A stretch of 64,000 nucleotides of DNA from Bradyrhizobium septentrionale (lineage in GTDB: Bacteria > Pseudomonadota > Alphaproteobacteria > Rhizobiales > Xanthobacteraceae). This document shows positions 17,028 to 26,703 of the stretch, one piece after another (the stretch's first letter is position 1; each line of letters starts with the position of its first letter). The translations under genes were made by a program, and so were the position numbers. The stretch is from contig NZ_CP088285.1 of assembly GCF_011516645.4 (NCBI RefSeq), forward strand, positions 1,550,001-1,614,000, read 5' to 3'. Below the pieces are notes generated by a model. That model did not search any database. It saw only the letters and a program-made list of their open reading frames with translations, and was not told the origin of the DNA.

Positions 17028-18530
17028 ATGTCACTCTCCATCACCAGCAGCGTGATCAGCCGCAATGCGGCGCGAGGATTGGTGCCGCTGTGCGCCGCCG
17101 TGGGCGCCTATCTGTTTTATCTCTCGGCCGGCGAGATCCTGCTGCGCGATTCCGACACGATGTGGCAGATCAGGATCGGGCAGTGGATCCTCGAACACGG
17201 CGCGATGCCCACCACGGACGTGTTCTCGTTCACCCGCTATGGCGAGGCCTGGATCTCGAGTTCGTGGCTGTCGCAAGTGGTGTTTGCGCTGGTGTATGGC
17301 GGAGATTGGGCCGGACCGGTGATCCTGACGTCGATTGCGATCAGCGCGACGGTTGCGATCTTTCTCAATCTCCTGAGCCCGTATTTCGATCCGGCACGTG
17401 CAGTCCTGATCACGGCACTGGCGCTGCTGCTGTCGACGATCCACTTCTTCGCGCGGCCCCACGTGCTGGCGCTGCCGGTACTGCTGGCGTTCATCGGCGG
17501 CCTGATGGCGGCCGCCGATCGCCGCACCTCACCGTCATGGTGGCTGCTGCCGCTGATGGCGCTGTGGGCCAATCTGCATGGCGGCTTCGTTCTCGGACTG
17601 GCGCTGATCGGACCGATCGGGCTGGAGGCCATCTGGAACGTGGAGCCCAGCCGCCGCCGTCTGCTCATCGTGCGATGGGGACTGTTCGGCCTCGCCGCGC
17701 TGGCCGCGAGCTGCGTGACGCCCTACGGCTGGAATAGCCTCTTGGGTGCGACGAAGATCCTCAGCCTCGGCAAGCTGCTGACGCTGATCGGGGAGTGGAA
17801 GCCCGCGGATTTCAGCAAGCCCAGTTTCTTCGAAGCCACGCTGCTCGGCCTGATCGGCCTGATCTGCTATCGCAGGCTGACCTTGTCGGTGCCGCGGATC
17901 CTGCTGCTGCTCGGCCTGATCTGGATGGCGCTGAGCCATGTCCGCAACATCGAGGTGTTCGCGTTCATCGCCCCATTGGTGCTCGCAAAACCGATCGCCG
18001 AACAATGGGGAACGGCAGGCGCTGCCGCCACCCGCTTCGAGGAAACCCGCGCGATCCCCGTCGTCACGATCCTGGCTGCGATCGCGATGGTGATCGGAGC
18101 ATGGGTGACGACGACGATGTTCGTCGCGCAGCATCAGTTCAAGTTCCTGCCGCAGTTCTCGCCCGTGGCCGCGGTCGATGTTCTGCAGCAGCACAAGGCG
18201 CAGCGCGTCTTCAGCACCGCGCCGTTCGGCGGCTACATGGTGAGCCGCGACATGAAGGTGTTCATCGACGGCCGCGCCGAGCTTTATGGCGAGCAATTCG
18301 TGCTCGACTATTACGACGCGCTGGATGCCCGCGACGTCGGCCAGCTGCTCGGCCTGCTCGACAAATACCGGATCGACACCACGCTATTGAGCTCGGACTC
18401 TCCCGCCGGAAACGCGCTGGACCATCTGAAGGGCTGGAAGCGGCTGTACAAGGACGACATCGCCGTCATCCATGTGCGATCGGACGAGATGAGGGCCGGC
18501 GCGGTCCCGGCAGGCGAGAGCTCGAACTAA
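17028..18530 (+). CDS. Multi-span membrane protein, unknown function
   Basis: A 500-residue protein with about nine or ten predicted membrane helices (for example GLVPLCAAVGAYLFYLSAG near 15-35, LITALALLLSTIHFFA and ILAAIAMVIGAWVTTTMFV). After the first helix comes a loop with LLRDSDTMWQIRIGQWILE and SSWLSQVVFALVYG. This acidic-DxxW-plus-SSWLSQ layout, and the soluble tail after the last helix (YMVSRDMKVFIDGRAELYG), recall GT-C-type glycosyltransferase-like membrane proteins, but no diagnostic motif is certain. ATG 17028 has AGAAGG upstream. The family is common in Bradyrhizobium as a hypothetical protein. Confidence 0.8.
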   Translation: MSLSITSSVISRNAARGLVPLCAAVGAYLFYLSAGEILLRDSDTMWQIRIGQWILEHGAMPTTDVFSFTRYGEAWISSSWLSQVVFALVYGGDWAGPVILTSIAISATVAIFLNLLSPYFDPARAVLITALALLLSTIHFFARPHVLALPVLLAFIGGLMAAADRRTSPSWWLLPLMALWANLHGGFVLGLALIGPIGLEAIWNVEPSRRRLLIVRWGLFGLAALAASCVTPYGWNSLLGATKILSLGKLLTLIGEWKPADFSKPSFFEATLLGLIGLICYRRLTLSVPRILLLLGLIWMALSHVRNIEVFAFIAPLVLAKPIAEQWGTAGAAATRFEETRAIPVVTILAAIAMVIGAWVTTTMFVAQHQFKFLPQFSPVAAVDVLQQHKAQRVFSTAPFGGYMVSRDMKVFIDGRAELYGEQFVLDYYDALDARDVGQLLGLLDKYRIDTTLLSSDSPAGNALDHLKGWKRLYKDDIAVIHVRSDEMRAGAVPAGESSN

Positions 18531-18574
18531 CTAACCTACTCTGTAGCGTAGTCCTGAATCGCAGAGCCGCCTAT

Positions 18575-18691
18575 CCCGTCATCCTGAGGTGCGAGCCACT
18601 TCGGCGAGCCTCGAAGGATGAACGGCCCGGCTGCGAGATCGGGGCCGTGCATCCTTCGAGGCTCGCTCCGCTCGCACCTCAGGATGACGGG
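18575..18691. repeat. 117-bp intergenic palindrome (REP-like)
   Basis: CCCGTCATCCTGAGGTGCGAG at the left is mirrored by CTCGCACCTCAGGATGACGGG at the right, with a second inner pair (CCTCGAAGGATG / CATCCTTCGAGG). It lies between two convergent genes and may serve as a bidirectional terminator. It is a repeat type widespread in Bradyrhizobium. Confidence 0.85.
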
Positions 18692-18734
18692 TCGTAGTGC
18701 AAAGCGCCGAGCACAAGTGTGATCGACCTCAGCC

Positions 18735-19934
18735 TCAATTCCCCGTCTGAAGCTCGCCGAAGCGATCCCAGGTCTTGCCGTTGAAGCGCATCAACTGCAT
18801 CTGGTCGACCGGCACGTGGTCGGACGGCGACGTGTTGACCTTGATGCCCGGCAGCAGCATCGGCAATTCGAGGTCCTTGATCGCAAATGCCTGCCGCAAA
18901 ATGTTCTCGGTCGAGAGATCGTCGCCGCAGGCCTTCAGCACCGCCTCCAGCACCATCGCGCTGTTGTAGGCGTTGACGTAGTTGGTGTCGTGCTGATCGC
19001 CATCGGGCACGTACTTGGTCATGAATTCGCGCCAGCCTTTCATGCCGGGATCGTCCTTCCAGGCCGGATCGTCCGGATCCTTCACATAGGCCGTCGAGAT
19101 AATGCCGGTGCCGGCTTCGACGCCGGCCGGCTGCATCACGGTCGAAATCCACACCGCGGTGTTGGAGAGAAAGGTCATCGGCCGCCAGCCGATCTCATAG
19201 GCCTTGCGGATCGACTGCGCCGCGAATTTCGGCGTCGCGGCGATCACGAAGACATCGGCGTTCGTCGCCTTCAGCTGAACGATCTGCGAGTCGATGGTTG
19301 GCTCAGTGATTTCGTATTTCGCAACGGTGACGACGGAATCATATTTCTCGCCGAGCACGTCCTTCAGGCCGGCGAGATAGTCGCCGCCGTAATCGTCGTT
19401 CTGCGAGATCACCGCAAATCTCGCGTTCGGATTCTTCGCCAGCGCATAGCGCGCGTAGAGCCGCGCCTCGTAGCGGAACGGCGCCTGCACGCCCATCGTC
19501 GCCTGCGGGAATTGCGTGATGTCGCCGAATTTCGAGGCGCCGGAGGCCAGGAACAGTTGCGGGATGTTCTTGCGCTGCAGGTACTTTGCGATCGCGGTGT
19601 TGTGCGCGGTGCCGATCGAGGAGAAGATCAGCGCGACCTCGTCGCTCTCGACGAGGCGGCGGGTCTGCTCCACCGTCTTCGGCGGCGCGTAGGAATCGTC
19701 GAGCGAGATGAAGTTGATCTTGCGGCCGTTGATGCCGCCGCGCTCGTTCAGCATCCTGAAATAGCCGGCTTCGCCCTTGCCGAGCGCGCCGAACGCCGAC
19801 ACCGGCCCGCTATAGGGCATGGTCTGGCCGATCCTGATTTCGGTCGATGTGACGCCGCGCATCTCGGCGGCGAAGGAAACTGTGGGCAGCAGCAGGAACG
19901 AAATGGCGCCAAGCGCGCCGAATGCCTTGCGCAT
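18735..19934 (-). CDS. ABC transporter substrate-binding protein (branched-chain amino acid type)
   Basis: Periplasmic ligand-binding protein of the LivJ/Leu-Ile-Val type (399 aa). A signal peptide runs MRKAFGALGAISFLLLPTVSFA, then RGVTSTEIRIGQTMPYSGPVSAFG opens the type I periplasmic binding fold. Further family features are GGINGRKINFISLDDSYAPPKTVEQTR and DDYGGDYLAGLKD. The start is supported by a GGGAGGGGAGG ribosome site just upstream; the open frame extends 35 codons further. No permease or ATPase gene is adjacent, so it is an orphan receptor and its ligand is unknown. Confidence 0.93.
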   Translation of the reverse strand: MRKAFGALGAISFLLLPTVSFAAEMRGVTSTEIRIGQTMPYSGPVSAFGALGKGEAGYFRMLNERGGINGRKINFISLDDSYAPPKTVEQTRRLVESDEVALIFSSIGTAHNTAIAKYLQRKNIPQLFLASGASKFGDITQFPQATMGVQAPFRYEARLYARYALAKNPNARFAVISQNDDYGGDYLAGLKDVLGEKYDSVVTVAKYEITEPTIDSQIVQLKATNADVFVIAATPKFAAQSIRKAYEIGWRPMTFLSNTAVWISTVMQPAGVEAGTGIISTAYVKDPDDPAWKDDPGMKGWREFMTKYVPDGDQHDTNYVNAYNSAMVLEAVLKACGDDLSTENILRQAFAIKDLELPMLLPGIKVNTSPSDHVPVDQMQLMRFNGKTWDRFGELQTGN

Positions 19935-20055
19935 CGGCCTCCCCTCCCCATTTTCTTGCCGCGCGTCTTGGGGGACGCGGTCGTGCCGTTGGACGGCTTG
20001 GCGCGAGGATGCCACGGCGCCCAGACGCAGGCCAAGCATATTCGCCGCGACGATC

Positions 20056-20469
20056 TCAGCGCTTGCCGCGCTCCTTGAGAGGGATCACGAATTTCAGCCC
20101 CGACCAAACCGCATCGACGGCGCAGACCTTGACGTCGACCAGGCCGGACGCGAGCCCGGCCTCGCGTACGACCGTATCGTTGAGGTCTGTCGCGACGCCG
20201 GACGTCTTCTTCGGCCACGACACCCAGATCATGCCGCGAGGTGCGATCGCCTCGCGGTAGCGCCGCAGCTTGGCAGCGAGCCCCTTGGCCTCGACGGCGA
20301 ACTGATGCACGGCATCGAGCGGCGCCCGCGCGGTCTTCGCGATCCGCACATCGGCAGGCAGTTCGCCGACGATGTCAGGATAGGGAACAGACAGCCCGTC
20401 GATAAAAATACAAAAGCCCGGCTTGAGGCCGAGCTTTTGCACAATCGGTTTGCCGGAACTGCCGGCCAT
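20056..20469 (-). CDS. DUF3052-type small protein
   Basis: A 137-residue soluble protein that resembles the DUF3052 family. It starts MAGSSGKPIVQKLGLKPG and has a central GMIWVSWPKKTSG block, followed by LNDTVVREAGLASGLVDVKVCAVDAVWSGLKFV. This last region is the family core. It begins 13 bp after ftsH and may be cotranscribed with it. No catalytic residues are evident, and its function is unknown. Confidence 0.8.
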   Translation of the reverse strand: MAGSSGKPIVQKLGLKPGFCIFIDGLSVPYPDIVGELPADVRIAKTARAPLDAVHQFAVEAKGLAAKLRRYREAIAPRGMIWVSWPKKTSGVATDLNDTVVREAGLASGLVDVKVCAVDAVWSGLKFVIPLKERGKR

Positions 20470-20482
20470 GGCAGGCTAAGGC

Positions 20483-22405
<1,923 letters not shown>

Positions 22406-22500
22406 GGTCTTCCTTCGTGGTCGCGCGGATCGCGGCCTCTCTCTATCCTTGGGCAGGCTCTGTTGGAATCCCCAGGGAATCCATCCCGTCGATGGCATAC

Positions 22501-22529
22501 AATCTAGGTGCCGCTGGGGTCGATGCCAA
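22501..22529 (-). promoter_or_regulatory. Candidate sigma-70-type promoter for ftsH
   Basis: On the minus strand, TTGGCA (22524-22529) and TAGATT (22501-22506) are separated by 17 bp. The predicted start would give a leader of about 90 nt before ftsH. The -35 matches consensus at five of six positions, the -10 at four of six. Confidence 0.45.
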
Positions 22530-22663
22530 GGGAACCACGCATGACTATTTACCGCATCCTAGCGCGATTCCCGGTCAAAAAATGGCGCTAAATCCCGTGT
22601 TTTCCGGGGGTGGTTAAGCCTCTTTGCCGGATTATGACAGCGATTGAAACAATCGAACCCGGC

Positions 22664-23686
22664 TCAGCGGGAACGCGCCCGGCGCGGCGGCGCCGGCCCG
22701 ATCCTGATACGACCGCCGCCGACGCTGATAACGGCTCCAGCAAGCGTCTGTTTCAGCTTCGGTTCGCGCTTCCCGAGGGCCTCATCGACGGCAGCGAGCA
22801 GGGTTTCGACCTTGCCGAGTTCGGCCGGACCCTCATGTCCGGTGCGGTCGATCACGCGTTTGAGGAGGCGAAGCCGGATTTCCTCAGGCATCGCCGCGAA
22901 CGGCGCCGCGTCGAAGCCATTGCGCGGGTTATCCTCGCTTTTCAATGCAAGATAGTGCTCGGCGCCGTCGACCAGCACCTCCAGGGCGGCGTTGGCGCGC
23001 GCGATCCGCGCGGCAAGCCGCGCCAGGTTCCGCGCATCGCCGCCCTCCTCCGCCAGCATCGGCATCAGCGCGCGCAGCCGCGGACGCGTGAAAGCGGGAT
23101 CGCGGTTGGTCGGATCGTCGGCAAAGCCGATGCGCGCCTTCTTCAGCGTTGCGATCAGGTCTGCCTTGGAGATTTCGAGCAGTGGACGCGTCAGCCAAAC
23201 GCCGTCGCGTGCGGTCTCGCGCGCCATCGCCGAGAGGCCCGCGATGCCGCTACCACGCAGCAGCCGCATCAACAGCGTCTCGGCCTGATCGTCACGGGTA
23301 TGCGCGGTCAGGATGTGGGTGGCGCCATGCTTGCGCGCGGCTTGCGCCAGCAGGCGGTAGCGCGCCTCGCGCGCGGCCGCCGGCAGGCCGGTCCCGGGTT
23401 TGGGCCCGCTCCAGCGCAGCGTGTGATGCGGCAGGTCGAGGCTACGCGCCAGCCGCTTGACGTCGCGCGCTTCGCGCGCCGCTTCAGGACGCAGGCCGTG
23501 ATCGACAGTGACCGCCACCAGCCGCGGTCCCCGCGCGAGCGCGCGGCGCCAGCGCGCGGCCAGCCACATCAGCGCAATTGAATCGGGACCGCCGGACACC
23601 GCGAGCACGATCGCCGGCGCGGACGAAAGGCCTGCGAACAGGCGCTTGGCGTCCCTTGCCAGGATGGCGGATTGATCGTCGGGCAT
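22664..23686 (-). CDS. tilS: tRNA(Ile)-lysidine synthetase
   Basis: Essential tRNA-modifying enzyme (340 aa) that converts cytidine 34 of the AUA-reading tRNA-Ile to lysidine, using ATP and lysine. The N-type ATP pyrophosphatase loop is seen as VLAVSGGPDSIALMWLAARW near residues 27-46, and further motifs are VTVDHGLRPEAAREARDVK and LLAQAARKHGATHILTAHTRDDQAETLLMRLLRGSG (in two parts). The C-terminal third is less conserved. It lies 51 bp after cpoB and upstream of ftsH, the usual alphaproteobacterial order. Confidence 0.94.
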   Translation of the reverse strand: MPDDQSAILARDAKRLFAGLSSAPAIVLAVSGGPDSIALMWLAARWRRALARGPRLVAVTVDHGLRPEAAREARDVKRLARSLDLPHHTLRWSGPKPGTGLPAAAREARYRLLAQAARKHGATHILTAHTRDDQAETLLMRLLRGSGIAGLSAMARETARDGVWLTRPLLEISKADLIATLKKARIGFADDPTNRDPAFTRPRLRALMPMLAEEGGDARNLARLAARIARANAALEVLVDGAEHYLALKSEDNPRNGFDAAPFAAMPEEIRLRLLKRVIDRTGHEGPAELGKVETLLAAVDEALGKREPKLKQTLAGAVISVGGGRIRIGPAPPRRARSR

Positions 23687-23737
23687 CGCAAAACCAGCAT
23701 GTCACGAGGAGGCCGGATGTGGCCTCCCGCATCTGGT

Positions 23738-24781
23738 TTAGCACTTCACGCGCTTCTGCTCGCGGTCAACCGCGGCTTTGACCCCGCCGGACGCGCGCGG
23801 GTACTTTCGCGTGATCTCGCCGAACGCGGCGCAGGCGGCTTCCTTTTCTTTCAGCGCCGCCAGCGACTGGCCGAGCCGCAACAGGGCATCGGGCGCCTTC
23901 GCGGACTTGTCGAACTTGGTGGTCACGCCGAGGAAGGTTTCGGCAGCGTCGCGATATTGCTGGCGCTGGAAATAGCTTTCGCCGAGCCAGTATTGCGAGT
24001 CCGCCACCAGGGGATCACTCGGATACTTCGTGGCGAAGTTCTTCATCGTCTCTTCGGCGAGCGCATAGTCCTTGCGCTGCATGTAGCCGATGCCGAGGTC
24101 GAACTCGTCCTTCGACGTGGCCGACGGCGGCAATGTGGTCAAGGCCGCGCTCGCGCCGGGCGCACGCGGCGAGCTGGTGTTGCCGAGATCGAGTGGCTCG
24201 CCCGCCCCGCGGCCGCCGGGAGCACCGACCGCCGCTTCGCCTTGCATCGGCATCTGACCACCGCCAAGCGCGCGCGGGGCGCCCGGGGCGTTCGGGTTCT
24301 GGTTTGGATCAAAGGCGTCACCGCGACCGCGGCGGCCGGGCGCCGCCGACGGCGCAGCCTCCTGCACGATCGGCGCGGGTGCCGCGATCTGCTGCTGGTC
24401 GTAGGCGCCCTGCGGCTGCCTGCCATAGCCTGGCTGTGGCTGGCCATATCCCTGCTGCGGCTGGGCGTAGCCGGGCTGGGCTTGCGGATAGGCCTGCGGC
24501 TGCTGCGCCGGCGGCACCGCCGCGACGCCGGGCTGGGCCGCCGGAGACTGTCCGCCCGGGCCGGGTGGCTGGCCGCCGAGCTGGCGCAGCCGCTCCTCGA
24601 GCTGGCGGTTGCGGTACTGCAGCTCCTCGTTCTGCCCGGTCAGCTGCCGCAGCTGATTCTCGAGCCGCTCGATCCGCATTTCAGCATCGGAATCGTCGGA
24701 TTGGGCAAACACTGGTGAGGAAACGGCGAACAGCGCCGCGATCGCCGCGGCGGTGGAAAGGAAATGAAGCCTGGATGACAT
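23738..24781 (-). CDS. cpoB: Tol-Pal system protein CpoB (YbgF)
   Basis: Periplasmic partner of Tol-Pal (347 aa) that coordinates outer-membrane constriction with septal murein synthesis. A signal peptide (MSSRLHFLSTAAAIAALFAV, ending VFAQ) precedes a short coiled coil (about 35-75, RIERLENQLRQLTGQNEELQ and RNRQLEERLRQLGGQ). A Pro/Gln/Gly-rich linker follows (about 76-220), then a TPR domain (about 225-347) with YMQRKDYALAEETMKNFATKYPSDPLVADSQYWLGESYFQRQQY (in parts). The start MSSRLHF was chosen because the 27 upstream codons precede the signal peptide. It is downstream of pal but separated from it by a terminator. Confidence 0.92.
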   Translation of the reverse strand: MSSRLHFLSTAAAIAALFAVSSPVFAQSDDSDAEMRIERLENQLRQLTGQNEELQYRNRQLEERLRQLGGQPPGPGGQSPAAQPGVAAVPPAQQPQAYPQAQPGYAQPQQGYGQPQPGYGRQPQGAYDQQQIAAPAPIVQEAAPSAAPGRRGRGDAFDPNQNPNAPGAPRALGGGQMPMQGEAAVGAPGGRGAGEPLDLGNTSSPRAPGASAALTTLPPSATSKDEFDLGIGYMQRKDYALAEETMKNFATKYPSDPLVADSQYWLGESYFQRQQYRDAAETFLGVTTKFDKSAKAPDALLRLGQSLAALKEKEAACAAFGEITRKYPRASGGVKAAVDREQKRVKC

Positions 24782-24976
24782 TTTGCCCTGACGACGAGAT
24801 CGACGTGAAAAGCGAGCGACATTGAGGGACGGAGTACGCCAGAATTGTGACTGGCACTTCAAATCCGGGACAGCGCCGCGGACACCGGTTTAGTACGGAC
24901 GCCGGAACAAGCAAGCGGCCAATTGCGCGCAGCTTCGTTCATCAAGATGACGGCGCCTCGGTCGTTCATGCGGCCA

Positions 24977-25004
24977 AAACAAAACCGGCGCCCGAAGGCG
25001 CCGG
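24977..25004 (-). terminator. Intrinsic terminator after pal
   Basis: On the minus strand, CCGGCGCC-TTCG-GGCGCCGG forms a perfect 8-bp stem (24985-25004), followed by a U-rich tail read from AAAACAAAA (24977-24984 region). It begins 27 nt after the pal stop. It implies that cpoB has its own promoter. Confidence 0.85.
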
Positions 25005-25030
25005 CTTGGAAGAATTCATTCAGGCTCGCG

Positions 25031-25525
25031 TCAGGAGCTGGCGTTCAGCACGGTGACGGCGCGGCGATTCTGCGACCAGCAGGAGATGTCGTTGCAGACC
25101 GCGACCGGACGCTCCTTGCCGTAGGAGATGGTGCGCATGCGGCTCGGATCGATGCCGCGCGAAGCGAGATAGGAGCGGACCGATTGGGCCCGGCGGGCAC
25201 CGAGCGCGATGTTGTATTCGCGCGTGCCGCGCTCGTCGGCGTGACCTTCGATGGTGAAGGAATAGCGGTTATAGGTCTGCAGCCACTGCGCCTGCTTGTC
25301 GAGGGTTGCGGTCGCCTGCGGGCTCAGATCGGTCTGATCGCTCTCGAAAAACACGCGGTCGCCGACATTGACCACGAAATCCTGCTGGCTGCCCGGGGTC
25401 GCGGCGCCCCCAATTGCGCCATTGGCGTCCAGCGGGTTCTTGTTGGCGCAGGCACCCATCGACAGCGCCACCGCCAGAACCGCGGCCAGCTTCATACCCT
25501 GGAGGATACGCATCTGATATTTCAT
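25031..25525 (-). CDS. pal: Peptidoglycan-associated lipoprotein Pal
   Basis: Outer-membrane lipoprotein (164 aa) that anchors the envelope to peptidoglycan as part of Tol-Pal. It has a lipoprotein signal MKLAAVLAVALSMGACANK with the acylated Cys near 26. The OmpA-like domain follows (about 50-160) with FFESDQTDLSPQATATLDKQ and the murein-binding motif FTIEGHADERGTREYNIALG ARRAQ. Ribosome site GGAGG is 8 nt before ATG 25525. The upstream gap of 271 bp suggests its own promoter. A strong terminator lies just after it. Confidence 0.95.
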   Translation of the reverse strand: MKYQMRILQGMKLAAVLAVALSMGACANKNPLDANGAIGGAATPGSQQDFVVNVGDRVFFESDQTDLSPQATATLDKQAQWLQTYNRYSFTIEGHADERGTREYNIALGARRAQSVRSYLASRGIDPSRMRTISYGKERPVAVCNDISCWSQNRRAVTVLNASS

Positions 25526-25796
25526 TCCGGAGCCTCCACGCTCACGCTCTTCGTACTGGTCCATTGGGTCTACAGGGCGATGGTTAAGCGAACGTTCCGT
25601 CAACCTTGACGAGACCTTGCTGGACCCCATCAAATGCCGCGCAATGCCGAAAAGCGCCCCCGATGGTTAATGGGTGGCAAATGTGGCGCGATGGTGAAGG
25701 GAAGGCAAGGTTCGCGGGAACCGGCCGCTTTTGCAGGACAATTTGGCCTGCGCGCAACAGCCGATCGACGTTAGATCGATGAGAATGCCGGTTTGC

Positions 25797-26531
25797 TCAG
25801 GGATTCGGCACGATCGAGGCGCGCTCGAACGGCCGGACGATACCGTCGGGCTGCAACTGGCCTTCCCGGTCGAACAGCATCCGCCGCTCGAACGCGCTGG
25901 AGCGCAGGAACGGATAGCGGGCGAGCACACGCTCCCGTACCGACGGGAGATGCGAGGCCATCAAGCCGACCGGCTTGACGAGTCCCGGATAGAGCCGCGC
26001 CTCCGACCAGGTTTCGTGCAGGAACACCCGGCGGTAGAACGCCATGTGCTCGGGCCGGACCGGCGCCAGGCCGAAATCGGCATTGAAATGCACGCCGGCG
26101 GTCGAGCCGAGGCGCACCGTGACATATGGCAGTTCCGGATTGTTCCGCGCCTTCTCGGGATCGGCAACGAAGCGCGTCGAATCGATGAAGACCAGACCCT
26201 GATCGAGCTTCGGTTGCAATATGTCGCCGAAGACGTCGAGCGTTGGCGAAGAGCGCCATTCCGGCGTTACCACCGTGATACGAATCGAGCTGCAGAGTTC
26301 GCCGTGCAGATAGACGCCGAACACCCAGGCGTTCGGTGCCTCATCGAACTGATCGACGACGCGCTCGTCCGCCGACGGCCGGATCGCGCCTTCGCGCAGA
26401 TAAGCGCGGTAGCGAAGCCGGTAGATCTCGTCTTTCTGTTCGGGGGTCTGAGCGAGACGATAGTCGACTTGATCCAGAGGGTCCGCAAGCCTTCCTGTCG
26501 CGGGCTTGATGGCTTCGGCCGCGGACCTCAT
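25797..26531 (-). CDS. FeeM/LuxI-type N-acyltransferase domain protein
   Basis: A 244-residue GNAT-fold protein resembling N-acyl amino acid synthase FeeM and autoinducer synthases. Visible family traits are the N-terminal EIYRLRYRAYLREGAI near 35-50, the acidic QFDEAPNAWVFGVYLHGELC, and FIDSTRFVADP near 118, the position of the conserved Glu/Asp-Ser-x-Arg motif. In that family the enzymes transfer fatty acyl groups from acyl carrier protein to an amine, here an unknown one. The start ATG has AGGGGAG seven nt upstream. No transporter or lipid gene is adjacent; it lies between a GGDEF/EAL protein and pal. No LuxR-type receptor is nearby. Confidence 0.72.
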   Translation of the reverse strand: MRSAAEAIKPATGRLADPLDQVDYRLAQTPEQKDEIYRLRYRAYLREGAIRPSADERVVDQFDEAPNAWVFGVYLHGELCSSIRITVVTPEWRSSPTLDVFGDILQPKLDQGLVFIDSTRFVADPEKARNNPELPYVTVRLGSTAGVHFNADFGLAPVRPEHMAFYRRVFLHETWSEARLYPGLVKPVGLMASHLPSVRERVLARYPFLRSSAFERRMLFDREGQLQPDGIVRPFERASIVPNP

Positions 26532-26703
26532 TTAGTACTCCCCTGAACAACCCAACAACTTCAACGCGAGCCAAAAGATTAACAGCTTCTTAATTTTCGT
26601 CAAAGCAATCGAGGCAATACAGTTAACCCCTGACCGCAAGGGTGCACTTCGAATCGTGCAGTTGAAGTCTGTTACAACTATCGATTGAGGGTATTACGCC
26701 GGA